IMG/VR virus record: IMGVR_UViG_3300017987_005478
Location: 1-64,000 of that record
DNA length: 64,000 bases
DNA from: a virus
Reading direction: 5' to 3' (one strand)
Shown here: one piece after another, positions 7,247 to 15,332 of the stretch
Layout of the letters: the number at the start of each line of letters is the position of its first letter
Position numbering within the stretch: the stretch's first letter is position 1
The notes under the pieces: generated by a model
Databases searched by the model: none
Told to the model about the DNA's origin: nothing
What the model saw: the letters and a program-made list of their open reading frames with translations, nothing else
Position numbers and translations under genes: made by a program

Positions 7247-9229
7247 ATGGCGACGCCTATTTCACCAGGTGTGTACACTAAGATAATTGACCTTAGTACA
7301 TACGTTCAAGCAGTGCCTGGAACAGTAGGAATGATTGCAAGCTTGACGGAAAAAGGTGAAGACAATGTTCTGAAGTTTTTCGGTTCAAGAAGTGAGTTTA
7401 TCTCAGAATGTGGTGAACCAAATATCTCCACATATGGGAAAAATTATGGTCAGGGTCCTTATTGCGCATACAATTATCTAGGAGAATCTGGATCCTTGTA
7501 TCACTGCCGACCAATGCCTGACGACGCTTCTTACGCCAACTTCAAATTGGATGTAAGTCTTGCACCGGCTGACGCAACTTCAAGCGTAGTTATCACCTAC
7601 ATTGACGAAACTAATGCTAACTCACAATCCGAGCTTATTACACAACTAGCTCAATCTGGTAACACCTATCCACTGTGTGTTCTCCGTCCAATCGGTAGAG
7701 GTCAGTACTACAATGGTCTTGGAATCCGCTTGACAGAGCACGCCAACCCACTATTCCTCGGAGTATACAATCTCGACATCTATGAAAAACAATCAGATGA
7801 CAGTGAAGTGATTATTGAATCTTTTGCTGTATCATTTGATCCAAGAGCATTTGACGATGCTGGTGACTCACTCTGGATCGCAAGTGTCCTTGAGAATTTC
7901 TCTGCTGTTTTGAGATGTGAGATGAATATTGATGATGAAACTTATACTTCAGGATATGATCAAATCATCAAAATATTTGATAATGAAATTGGTTATGTAA
8001 CAGTTGATCTAAATGCAGCATCTGCAACACTAACCGACACCAAACAAGACTTCTCTGAATGGGAAACAGCCGCAGCTACATATGAATATTGTGTAGAAGC
8101 TGTTGACGCAAGAGGAAATAAATTGTATGGGTGGTTGGGTAACGCAGCTGGAACAGACAATGAAGAAATCGAAATTTATGATGGAAGATTGGCTGGCGCT
8201 GCAAGAGGTTGGATCGGTGACACAACTGCATTTGACGACACAGGAGAAGTCACATACAATGTGAAGAAATCCTACACAAGTGTCGCTTCTGCATTTACAT
8301 CAGCAGATCCAGTGCCATTAAGAAAAGGATCTGAAGGTTCTCTTCTTGATTCGTCTGGCGACCTTGACACAGCAGTTGCAAAACAATTGTTGCAACAGGC
8401 ATATCTCGGACAATTAACAAGTGCAATTGATGGTTCAACACTGGTTGAAGATATTCTCGATCTGGAGAATATTTACTTTACTATCGTCTTTGATTGTGGT
8501 TATCCATCAGATGTAAAGACATCCATCAGCACCTTGGTCCAGACCAGACGTGATTGTGTTGCTATTATGGATAACGGAGACAACTCCGATTATTCTACAG
8601 CGATCAACACAAGAACAAACACAAATACATTCAATACTTATTTTATTGCATTGTATGAATCTTATAACAAAGTCAGCGACACATGGACTGGACAAGATAT
8701 TTGGGTGTCCCCTGTATTCCATATGTCATATCTTCTCCCAAGAAATGATAGTGTGGCTGAAATTTGGTGGGCAGCAGCAGGCTTTAATAGAGCAGCTATT
8801 GACACCATTAAGGAATTGCGCTACAATCCAAGAATTGGTCAAAGAGATAATATGTATCTCAAGCAATTGAACCCGATTGTGAAATTCAATCCTGGTTATA
8901 CTGTTTGGGGACAGCTCACATCTCAAGCTAAAGCAAGTGCATTGCAGGATCTTAATATCGTTCGACTGGTTCTCTATATCAAGAGAGCTCTTGAGCAATA
9001 CTGCAGATACTTCATCTTTGAGATGAATGACCAGATTACTTGGAATACCGTAGCAGGAGATATTCTAGACTTCCTCGAAGACATCAAGAAAAAGAGAGGT
9101 CTCTACTCCTACTCAGTAGAAGTCGGAGCCACATCTTATGAAATAAAGAGGAAAACATTCCATGTGAATGTAACTCTAGAACCGACAAGAGTTGTAGAAA
9201 AGATCGAACTCAATTTCTACATTAAATAA
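7247..9229 (+). CDS. contractile tail sheath protein
   Basis: A 660-aa product behind CAGGAGG. The N-terminus (ISPGVYTKIIDLSTYVQAVP) and the C-terminal half are typical of T4 gp18-type sheaths, with the late segment QDLNIVRLVLYIKRALEQYC, then WNTVAGDILDFLEDIKKKRG and a final strand VNVTLEPTRVVEKIELNFYI. Length matches the 650-700 residues usual for T4-like sheaths. It polymerises around the tube and contracts on infection. A strong hairpin follows at 9264-9300. The tube gene is at 14603, so sheath and tube are separated here by an unusual 5 kb insert. Confidence 0.93.
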   Translation: MATPISPGVYTKIIDLSTYVQAVPGTVGMIASLTEKGEDNVLKFFGSRSEFISECGEPNISTYGKNYGQGPYCAYNYLGESGSLYHCRPMPDDASYANFKLDVSLAPADATSSVVITYIDETNANSQSELITQLAQSGNTYPLCVLRPIGRGQYYNGLGIRLTEHANPLFLGVYNLDIYEKQSDDSEVIIESFAVSFDPRAFDDAGDSLWIASVLENFSAVLRCEMNIDDETYTSGYDQIIKIFDNEIGYVTVDLNAASATLTDTKQDFSEWETAAATYEYCVEAVDARGNKLYGWLGNAAGTDNEEIEIYDGRLAGAARGWIGDTTAFDDTGEVTYNVKKSYTSVASAFTSADPVPLRKGSEGSLLDSSGDLDTAVAKQLLQQAYLGQLTSAIDGSTLVEDILDLENIYFTIVFDCGYPSDVKTSISTLVQTRRDCVAIMDNGDNSDYSTAINTRTNTNTFNTYFIALYESYNKVSDTWTGQDIWVSPVFHMSYLLPRNDSVAEIWWAAAGFNRAAIDTIKELRYNPRIGQRDNMYLKQLNPIVKFNPGYTVWGQLTSQAKASALQDLNIVRLVLYIKRALEQYCRYFIFEMNDQITWNTVAGDILDFLEDIKKKRGLYSYSVEVGATSYEIKRKTFHVNVTLEPTRVVEKIELNFYIK

Positions 9230-9263
9230 TAATTGTTGGAACACCTCCCTTTCTTCCAACAAA

Positions 9264-9300
9264 AAATAGACGGGGTAGTAGGCCACTACCTCGTCTATTT
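9264..9300. terminator. bidirectional terminator between sheath and 9315 gene
   Basis: AAATAGACG-G-GGTAGT pairs with ACTACC-T-CGTCTATTT, a long stem flanked by A and T runs on both sides. It can serve the sheath gene (+) and the convergent gene at 9315 (-). Confidence 0.85.
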
Positions 9301-9314
9301 ACCGTCGTGTTATA

Positions 9315-9698
9315 TTATGAGAAGCTAAAAGGTGGATAGTATTCTCTACCCTTCTTTATCTCTGGTTTAGGTAAATCTTTAACTTTTTTGACATTTCCCC
9401 CACTCATTTTTTGATCACATTGAAGGTTGGTAAAGGTAAACATTTCACTCAACTCTTCAAAAGACAACTTATTGTGTTCATAATGCCATAGTACTTGTTC
9501 TAGGATCATACCCACATTAATAGGTGGGTCTTCATCTTCTGGTTTTGGTCTAGCTATCAACCACGTCTCACCGTTAATAGTAACCACCGCATCATCTTCA
9601 AAAGTTCTTGAAGACATTAAACTGATAACTACCTCACCATTATTAACCACCGCAACGACCCCACCTTCAGTAACTTTGTATTTAATGTCGATGTCCAT
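9315..9698 (-). CDS. hypothetical 127-aa protein
   Basis: AGGAGG precedes MDIDIKYKVTEGG. The first half is beta-rich (GGVVAVVNNGEVVISLM, DAVVTINGETWLIARP), the second half helical, with a Pro/Lys-rich tail. No family was recognised. It is a single-gene transcript between the motif I promoter at 9731-9753 and the bidirectional terminator. Confidence 0.65.
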   Translation of the reverse strand: MDIDIKYKVTEGGVVAVVNNGEVVISLMSSRTFEDDAVVTINGETWLIARPKPEDEDPPINVGMILEQVLWHYEHNKLSFEELSEMFTFTNLQCDQKMSGGNVKKVKDLPKPEIKKGREYYPPFSFS

Positions 9699-9730
9699 TT
9701 TATACCCTCCTAAAGAATATAATAAATTAT

Positions 9731-9753
9731 CTTCTTAGTTATTAATATATATA
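9731..9753 (-). promoter_or_regulatory. promoter-like motif I (TATATATTAATAACTAAGAAG)
   Basis: It is positioned about 35-55 bases before the ATG at 9698. It is the best partner of the copy at 6369-6393. Confidence 0.55.
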
Positions 9754-9773
9754 GAAATGGAGATTTTGCGGAC

Positions 9774-10030
9774 AACAAAAATTGGTAGAGAGCGTGGTAA
9801 TTCAAACCACATCATACCCCACAAATGTCGCGCTCATTAGTGGAGGCAGGTATGACCCGAAGCTGGACTCTCTACCACGAAGTTGGAAGGGTTCGAACCT
9901 CCGCAAACTGACCCCTGCTTTCTAGCCTCAAAAGCATGTCGACGTGGGTAATCAGACGCCGGGCAGTTGTCCATTTTTGAACAGTGCCTCACCTGGCTCT
10001 CCGCAAAAGACAATTCACTATGTGCAAATC
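9774..10030 (-). ncRNA. structured RNA, about 250 nt
   Basis: A gene-free region with nested complementary segments. The 3' domain on the minus strand is closed by GGTAGAGAG/CTCTCTACC (9784-9792 with 9868-9876) and followed by AATTTTTGTTG, a terminator-like tail. Inside are CATACC/GGTATG (9814-9819 with 9848-9853), CCAC/GTGG, and a 5-bp stem with 7-base loop (9795-9811). The word TTTGCGGA occurs twice on the minus strand (9900-9907 and 10000-10008), with its complement at 9764-9772. The layout (motif I promoter, variable body, closing 9-bp helix with U-run) parallels the array units at 5.4-6.4 kb. The strand is inferred from promoter and U-run. Confidence 0.55.
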
Positions 10031-10037
10031 ATCTTTC

Positions 10038-10056
10038 AAAAAATAATATATAGTTT
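10038..10056 (-). promoter_or_regulatory. promoter-like motif I before the 250-nt RNA
   Basis: The minus strand reads AACTATATATTATTTTTTG; core TATATATTA with one change. It points into the structured RNA. Confidence 0.4.
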
Positions 10057-10086
10057 GAAACGCCTTTCCAATATCGCTTTACATAT

Positions 10087-10102
10087 AGAACATAATATAA
10101 AT
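10087..10102 (+). promoter_or_regulatory. promoter-like motif II (AGAACATAATATAAAT)
   Basis: It lies 44 bases before the ATG at 10146, matching the GAACAAAnTATAAA set with one change. Confidence 0.5.
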
Positions 10103-10145
10103 TCGGAGAAGTATGAATAACTAAACTCATGAAAGGAGAGAAATC

Positions 10146-10340
10146 ATGATACCAGAATATGGTTCAATGTTAGAAGCACTGAAGGAATCGTTCGAAGCTT
10201 TTGAGACAGCAGCTGAAGGCGGGAAAGAAGGACGAGGTAGTAAAACTCGTGCTTTGGAAGCCAGAAAACTCAGTATGCAGATCACAAATCAACTCAAAGA
10301 TTTTCGAGCTCTTTCAATCGCTAACGACAAAGCAAAATAA
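10146..10340 (+). CDS. small histone H1-like (Hc1-type) basic protein
   Basis: A 64-aa product behind AAAGGAGAG. The segment EAFETAAEGGKEGRGSKTRA, followed by LEARKLSMQITNQLKDFR, has the spacing of bacterial H1-like/Hc1 N-domains (FxxFYEKGNKAAGTRxRKxxQExKxLxxxIR): a helix, a Gly/Lys turn, then a basic helix. Such proteins bind and compact DNA. The gene stands alone with its own motif II promoter and a strong terminator, consistent with high independent expression. The assignment rests on a short pattern and is moderate. Confidence 0.5.
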   Translation: MIPEYGSMLEALKESFEAFETAAEGGKEGRGSKTRALEARKLSMQITNQLKDFRALSIANDKAK

Positions 10341-10390
10341 CAAAAAAGAGGGTCCCTTAAGCTAATAACAGCCGGTCCTCCCTCGACCGA

Positions 10391-10428
10391 GTCCCACCCA
10401 GATATTCGGGGTCTGGGTGGGACATTTT
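10391..10428. terminator. 12-bp terminator hairpin
   Basis: GTCCCACCCAGA pairs with TCTGGGTGGGAC around a 9-base loop, followed by ATTTTCC. It ends the 10146 gene and may also serve the convergent gene at 10437. Confidence 0.85.
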
Positions 10429-10436
10429 CCGTTGTA

Positions 10437-11459
10437 CTATGTTGAGATAATGATCGTACCATCCTTTTCCGCTCTGAGCGAACTTCCCCTTGGAAGGTGT
10501 TTCATAACCTCGAGAACTTCTTGTATTCGACCGTTACCCGGCATTGTCGAGACAAGTTTTTTCACTTCAACTTGACCGGCAAGGCACTCAATAACTTTCT
10601 TAATATGGGAACCAATAGTCTCAACCCCACCGTCCGACATGGAGTCAAGGTTAGTGATTTCCATATTTAAATGTTGTTTACAGAACTGGTCCAATTCCAT
10701 AGCGATTTCTATCAAGATTTTTTCTGCCGTTACAGTGTCAGGATGTCTTCCTGTGGAAACATCTTTCTTTTTGGTAGCTTTCTTTTTGTTCCTAACTAAT
10801 TCATTGGTTTTGTCTCGAACAGTGGCACCCAGTTGAATCGGGTCTGTATTGTTGAAGATACCATCACGAAATTTCAGCTCGACTGTCTTGTCGAGTTGTT
10901 TGGTTTGCGCATTACCAAGCAACTCAAGAACTTTGAAGACAGTTCTACATTTAGTTGTGGTTGATGCCAACTTGAGATCAAGCCCATGCTTCTTTCCAAG
11001 ACCAACAACCGCCTTTGCAAGTATGGGCGGCGTCATTGGAGCTCTTTCACCTCTTGGAATTTCAACACCCTCATCTTTCAAAATTTGGGTTATTCCAGCA
11101 TTTTGAAAGTTGGCGGCAACTGATATGATAGACGCTTCCATATCTACCCGTTCTTTTGTCCTGTTCTTAGGCGTATACATCGTAAAAAGATTTTCCATTT
11201 TTTCAAGTCTCCTTCCTTCAACTTCTGCGATTTCGTCCTTTGTGTAAACTTTTACTAGTCCATGGAATTCAGATTCAGGTTTGTGACTTCGAAATTTTAT
11301 ACACGGTGGAGTTTTTTGTTTTTTCTGCTCCATAATGATTTTTCTTCGAAGACATTTCGCTTCCTCTGTTTTTTCATCATCTTCTAATTTTCGTAGATGT
11401 TCAGCGACAGGAACGCCATTGATTGTAATCCCCGCCCATCTTCCTTCATCTTCATTCAT
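10437..11459 (-). CDS. hypothetical 340-aa charged protein
   Basis: The start MNEDEGRWAG was chosen as the first ATG after the preceding gene; the upstream AGGGGG is only a fair ribosome site. The protein is highly charged and helical, with a Lys-rich stretch (RNKKKATKKKDVSTGRH) near residue 230 and a hydrophobic-Gly patch (TPPILAKAVVGLGKKHGLD). No domain was recognised. It is last in the minus-strand group 10437-13939. Confidence 0.65.
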   Translation of the reverse strand: MNEDEGRWAGITINGVPVAEHLRKLEDDEKTEEAKCLRRKIIMEQKKQKTPPCIKFRSHKPESEFHGLVKVYTKDEIAEVEGRRLEKMENLFTMYTPKNRTKERVDMEASIISVAANFQNAGITQILKDEGVEIPRGERAPMTPPILAKAVVGLGKKHGLDLKLASTTTKCRTVFKVLELLGNAQTKQLDKTVELKFRDGIFNNTDPIQLGATVRDKTNELVRNKKKATKKKDVSTGRHPDTVTAEKILIEIAMELDQFCKQHLNMEITNLDSMSDGGVETIGSHIKKVIECLAGQVEVKKLVSTMPGNGRIQEVLEVMKHLPRGSSLRAEKDGTIIIST

Positions 11460-11474
11460 GCATTCTTCTACCCC

Positions 11475-11846
11475 CTATTCCCATTCGACGGGATCATCTT
11501 CTACTACTTCAAATTTTACGACTTCAAGACCAACGGGTCCAAGATCATAATAAAACCGCATACCTTTCAAGAAACTGTCGATTAGAAGCCACCTTATATA
11601 TTCAGGGATATCTCGCTGGTCGTTGAACATACTGGTCCATTCCTCAATTTGAAAGAAACGTGAACCAGTTTTCTTGATATTTGAAGCATCCCAGAATCTA
11701 AGATCGGGAAACTCAGAGCGACGTCGCTCTAAGAACTCATTAAAAAGAGTTTTGAACTCCTCCACTGTTAAATCCTCGCTTGACTTGATTGAAAGAATAA
11801 AACTAGCAGAGGAACTATTCGTAACTTCGGATACTCGGAATTTCAT
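11475..11846 (-). CDS. protein with N-terminal TNSSS leader motif (copy 1)
   Basis: The start is MKFRVSEVTNSSSASF; a TTG ten codons earlier is not supported. These first 16 residues are nearly the same in three other proteins here (37038, 39855, 63155) whose remaining sequences are unrelated. The remainder (123 aa total) is an acidic helical domain ending in VEVVEDDPVEWE-like residues. It overlaps the end of the radical SAM gene by 32 bases, so the two are co-transcribed, as also seen at the right end of the window. Function unknown; the leader could be a recognition tag for the radical SAM enzyme. Confidence 0.7.
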   Translation of the reverse strand: MKFRVSEVTNSSSASFILSIKSSEDLTVEEFKTLFNEFLERRRSEFPDLRFWDASNIKKTGSRFFQIEEWTSMFNDQRDIPEYIRWLLIDSFLKGMRFYYDLGPVGLEVVKFEVVEDDPVEWE

Positions 11847-12960
11847 CGTGTTTTTGGATCTCCCCGAGCACCTCAAGCGGGCAACAATAGTTATTTTCTC
11901 TCAATATTTTTCTGAATAAATTAAAAGGTTCACTATTCGCCCACACGTCTTTCATTGTCCGTCTTAAGTGCTTACCTGGTTTAAGAGTTATACCATGGTT
12001 GACATGGTCGCCTATTGAACACGGAACTAATCTGAGGTCAGGAGTGATGTAACAAGATTTTCTACCTGCGCAACAGAAATCAAAAGTAATTTTCTCAAAT
12101 GAACTCAGTTCGCCGTATTGTGTGATGACGTGCTTACCAAGACATGGGTCCATACCTGCTACAAATTTTCTGAGATCTTGGTGTTTCATGGCTTCAGCAA
12201 ATATTTTAAATTCGTTGTTATTAAGCCTCCAAAGCTTCTCAGGTTTGTTTCTACCGCACCCCTGTGGTTTATACAACAGGAACGTGACCCCAAACAACTT
12301 GTCTAAATCAATCTTACCATCCCAAACGTCTTTTCCGTGTAGCATATCAACAGCTTTAGGAAAAGAAAGTTTGTCCAAGACTAGTTGTATGCTGGTTTTA
12401 ACATTCGCCTTCATAAGTCTGTTCAGTGCTGAGTAGGTTTCTGGTTGACCATAATCACTAACCGCAACACTTGGGCAGTATTTTTTGGCGGTAGTTATCT
12501 GTTCATCTGTTAAACGAAATCCGCTCGTTGTAAATGTAGGTGCAATGTTATTCTTTCGACAGAAAGCAACCATTCTTTCAAAATCAGGATGGTCATTTGG
12601 ATCGCCTCTTCCGCCAAGAGCACATTGTGTGATATATGGAGCAGATTGTTTAATGACTACTTTAAAATCGTCAAAAGACATATGAGGTTCTTTTTTCCGA
12701 CCCTGATAACAGTTCTCGCAGCCATTTTGACAGTGTCCCATGACACCAATATCTAACAGAGAAGGAAATTCAAGACCAAAAGGCTCGGTATGATCTCCTA
12801 AACCCTCAAGAATCTCATGTCCATTCATAGCGTTAAACAAAATAACATATGTTTCCTTTGAATTCACTATCACTTTTGTCCACAGTTGCCGTGAAAGCGA
12901 GTGTTGTTCTTCTGTCCACGAACTCTTGTTGATGTTTAGCGGAATTTTTTTAATCTTCAT
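11815..12960 (-). CDS. radical SAM/SPASM-like protein
   Basis: The 381-aa product carries C77-x3-C81-x2-C84 followed by Tyr, the canonical site for the 4Fe-4S cluster that cleaves S-adenosylmethionine. Downstream are a GGRGDP segment, the usual place for SAM binding, and a C-terminal Cys-rich part (FCCAGRKSCYITPDLRLVPC, later NNYCCP) that looks like a SPASM or twitch auxiliary-cluster domain. SPASM enzymes usually modify peptides or proteins. The next gene encodes a TNSSS-leader protein, a candidate substrate. It is not QueE, which has a different cysteine spacing. Family call is firm; substrate is inference. Confidence 0.85.
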   Translation of the reverse strand: MKIKKIPLNINKSSWTEEQHSLSRQLWTKVIVNSKETYVILFNAMNGHEILEGLGDHTEPFGLEFPSLLDIGVMGHCQNGCENCYQGRKKEPHMSFDDFKVVIKQSAPYITQCALGGRGDPNDHPDFERMVAFCRKNNIAPTFTTSGFRLTDEQITTAKKYCPSVAVSDYGQPETYSALNRLMKANVKTSIQLVLDKLSFPKAVDMLHGKDVWDGKIDLDKLFGVTFLLYKPQGCGRNKPEKLWRLNNNEFKIFAEAMKHQDLRKFVAGMDPCLGKHVITQYGELSSFEKITFDFCCAGRKSCYITPDLRLVPCSIGDHVNHGITLKPGKHLRRTMKDVWANSEPFNLFRKILRENNYCCPLEVLGEIQKHDEIPSIRSYE

Positions 12961-12972
12961 AAACCACCCTTT

Positions 12973-13533
12973 CTATTTATTACACCATTCCCATGAATGA
13001 CATAGAATTTGATCTCCATTGTCTAGGTGCAGACAAACATCAATAAGATGACTACTTCCATCATGAGCCATCATACCAAATGTATATCCGTTGCCCAACA
13101 TAGACAAATCAATTTTGTCTGGTCGGAGTGGACTAGGTAAATATTCCTTATCATCATTGAACATTTTGTACCACTCCCGAACCGCATTGCTATTTGTCCA
13201 TATTCTGCGAGTTATACCAGTCTCATCGTTTACAACATGGTCCGGTAAATATGGTTTAAAAGATCTTACCATAATAACAATAGGCACGAGCGACCAGAAC
13301 CGGAGTCTAGAGTATGGACATTCATATCTGCAATTTTCTTCAATTTGTTGCGTATTTTCAATACCCGCAGCTCTAAGAGCACGCCATCCATTAGATTCAA
13401 AATGTGAAATCGAAAACAACTTGCTCTTTTCAAACAAGTTTCTGTCAAATGGAGCCAACCATTTTGAAACTCCATACACATCTATATCCGCACAACTAGG
13501 AACATAATGTTTCTTAGGGATTATGATTTTCAT
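12973..13533 (-). CDS. hypothetical 186-aa protein
   Basis: The start MKIIIPKKHYVPS follows TGGAGATAAAA; the ATG four codons upstream is part of that ribosome site. Residues 60-90 include a Cys pair (CRYECPYSRLRFW) and a hydrophobic SLVPIVIMV stretch. The C-terminus is HSWEWCNK. No family was recognised. It sits between the radical SAM gene and the 13514 gene, overlapping the latter by 20 bases. Confidence 0.6.
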   Translation of the reverse strand: MKIIIPKKHYVPSCADIDVYGVSKWLAPFDRNLFEKSKLFSISHFESNGWRALRAAGIENTQQIEENCRYECPYSRLRFWSLVPIVIMVRSFKPYLPDHVVNDETGITRRIWTNSNAVREWYKMFNDDKEYLPSPLRPDKIDLSMLGNGYTFGMMAHDGSSHLIDVCLHLDNGDQILCHSWEWCNK

Positions 13534-13939
13534 TTTTATCTCCAAAAAGAGGAATGAGTTTACCAGGCTCCTTCTTTACTCTTTCTTCTGGCTCTGCTGT
13601 GATTATGTCCATGAACGGAGCCACCCACATTGATCTACCGCCCATTGTAAATGTTTCCAACCCACATGCTTGTTCTTGTCTGAGTTGCCACTTAACTCGC
13701 TGAGGTCCTTCTGGTGACTCAGGAAAAACAACTGTGTAAATCCACCAATCTTTTTTCTGGTCTGGTTCGATCGCCACAACCCTGGCATGTTGAATAGCTG
13801 CAACAGTTCTCTTATCACCAGTCGCAGGATCCTCCATTTCCGTTTCTCTCATCACGAATAAAAAACTTCCTACGTTTGTCATTGTGTCAAAAATAAACGT
13901 CGTCTTTAACTTCTTAATATAAATCTCCAGATCTAACAT
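13514..13939 (-). CDS. hypothetical 141-aa protein
   Basis: The start MLDLEIYIKKLKT lies eight bases behind AAGGAGG. The protein is a mix of strands and helices with a central WWIYTVVFPESPEGP segment, a Met/Gly loop (FTMGGRSMWVAP) and a basic tail. No domain was recognised. It is the first gene of the minus-strand group, behind motif I at 13970-13993. Confidence 0.6.
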   Translation of the reverse strand: MLDLEIYIKKLKTTFIFDTMTNVGSFLFVMRETEMEDPATGDKRTVAAIQHARVVAIEPDQKKDWWIYTVVFPESPEGPQRVKWQLRQEQACGLETFTMGGRSMWVAPFMDIITAEPEERVKKEPGKLIPLFGDKNENHNP

Positions 13940-13969
13940 AGAAACAGCCTCCTTTTCATACAAACAGTC

Positions 13970-13995
13970 CTTCTAATGAGTAATATATATAAGTA
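13970..13995 (-). promoter_or_regulatory. promoter-like motif I (TATATATTACTCATTAGAAGG)
   Basis: It is positioned about 30-50 bases before the ATG at 13939 and contains the exact TATATTAC word known from phiKZ early promoters. Confidence 0.5.
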
Positions 13996-14035
13996 TTTTG
14001 TTCATTCAAAACTAATCCGTCCTGTTCATATACTT

Positions 14036-14051
14036 AGAACAAATTATAAAG
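14036..14051 (+). promoter_or_regulatory. promoter-like motif II (AGAACAAATTATAAAG)
   Basis: It lies 25 bases before the ATG at 14076, facing the tail block. Confidence 0.55.
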
Positions 14052-14075
14052 TTTACTAGTGCGGAGTTCAAACTA

Positions 14076-14561
14076 ATGTTAAACAAATATTTAGAGCAAA
14101 TACAATCATCAGATGAATCCATTTTTCCGATGGACACGCCGCATAAGAAACATAAGGTGTTAAGAAAAGTCATCTACGGAGAACAGACGGACGTGCCTGA
14201 GGAACGCGAACGATTAATGATTGATTTTGATGGGGTTATACACAATTACACTGGGTGGAATGATGGCAAATTAAATGAGGAAGCAATTCCTGGTGCAAAG
14301 GAAGCTATTGATTCTTTGAGCAGACGATTCACCATAGTTATTTTTACAACAAGAGCCTCAACTTCAAGCAACGGCCCAGAACAAACAGATCAGTTGCTAT
14401 CGGATATGGAACAATGGCTGAAACGCCATGATATTTATTTTGATATGATTACATCAGAAAAACTTGGTGCTATCGCATATATAGACGATAGAGGAGTTAG
14501 ATTTACTGGTAACTGGGAAAAGACACTGAAATTTATTGAAACCATAGAAGCCAGCGAATAG
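14076..14561 (+). CDS. HAD-superfamily phosphatase-like protein
   Basis: In the 161-aa product, D50-F-D52-G-V is HAD motif I, IFTTRAST near residue 90 is motif II with its Thr, and AYIDDRGVRF near residue 135 holds the acidic motif IV. The size and DDRG ending resemble small phage HAD proteins of the 5'-nucleotidase/polynucleotide-phosphatase kind. It heads the second plus-strand tail segment behind a motif II promoter, an odd place for an enzyme. Substrate unknown. Confidence 0.8.
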   Translation: MLNKYLEQIQSSDESIFPMDTPHKKHKVLRKVIYGEQTDVPEERERLMIDFDGVIHNYTGWNDGKLNEEAIPGAKEAIDSLSRRFTIVIFTTRASTSSNGPEQTDQLLSDMEQWLKRHDIYFDMITSEKLGAIAYIDDRGVRFTGNWEKTLKFIETIEASE

Positions 14562-14602
14562 CAGCTACCAATAGTTATACAAATCGTAAGGAGGATTTAG
14601 TA

Positions 14603-15319
14603 ATGAAATATTCATTCGCTGAACTACAAAACAACATTCTAACCCGCAAATTTGGTGGTACTAGCGTGGGTGTGGCTGACCCTTATGTAACAGGGTATCA
14701 TTTTGTTTGGTTCGACAAATTGCCACCTGCTCTTTTGAGCTACGTACAAAATAGCGGTCTTTCAAGCGTGCCTGAGGCTCAAAGAGTCCTCGCCGCTTCT
14801 TGTCTGTCCGTAACACCACCGGGTGGAACATTGAATAAGATCGAATACACCGGACTTGGTGGGGTAAAATGGGCAGTCCCAGGAAACATCGATTATGGTA
14901 ATACCGTAACGGTGAAATTCCTTGAAATGAACAAACTTCCTATCCTCGAGATTATGCACGGATGGGTAAAACTTATTCGTGACTATAGAACTGGTATTAC
15001 GGATATTCTTGAAGACGGCGAGCAAGGTGATGGTTACACAAAGAAAACCTACTCCGGTCTAATGTATTACTGGACTACAGCTCCAGATGCAAAGACTGTG
15101 GAATATTACGCCTGTTATGACGGCATGTTCCCTGCTAAAGACCCGCAAGACTTGTTCACAAGTGATGTCGAGACCGTTGGACGACTCGACATTGAAATTG
15201 AATTCAATGTCGATTATGCGTGGCATGAACCATGGGTCCTTGAAAAATGTCAAGGATTCGCTGATGGAATGTACATGTCTGCGAAACAACATGTGAACGA
15301 CTATAAACCTACAGCGTAA
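14603..15319 (+). CDS. tail tube protein
   Basis: A 238-aa product behind AAGGAGG. The core, GGTLNKIEYTGLGGVKWAVP, then NTVTVKFLEMNKLPILEIMH and GWVKLIRDYRTG, fits T4 gp19-type tube proteins: a beta-sandwich with a conserved W-x5-R helix, a Gly-Tyr turn (DGYTKKTYSG) and late strands. The length is a little above T4 gp19. It stacks as hexamers inside the sheath. The order sheath-tube-chaperone is conserved apart from the insert upstream. Confidence 0.8.
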   Translation: MKYSFAELQNNILTRKFGGTSVGVADPYVTGYHFVWFDKLPPALLSYVQNSGLSSVPEAQRVLAASCLSVTPPGGTLNKIEYTGLGGVKWAVPGNIDYGNTVTVKFLEMNKLPILEIMHGWVKLIRDYRTGITDILEDGEQGDGYTKKTYSGLMYYWTTAPDAKTVEYYACYDGMFPAKDPQDLFTSDVETVGRLDIEIEFNVDYAWHEPWVLEKCQGFADGMYMSAKQHVNDYKPTA

Positions 15320-15332
15320 ATACTAGGAGGAA

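Noticed and set aside
9784-9905. tRNA-like pieces (GGTAGAG, a 5-bp/7-base arm, GGTTCGAACC)
   Set aside because: The acceptor, D, anticodon and T arms cannot be placed together: T-arm pairs fail, the anticodon loop lacks the T before the anticodon, and the spacing is wrong. GGTTCGAACC is also self-complementary, so it appears on both strands by nature.
12118-12436. Plus-strand frames of 60-104 codons opposite the radical SAM gene
   Set aside because: Antisense shadows without initiation signals; the minus-strand frame carries the cluster-binding cysteines.
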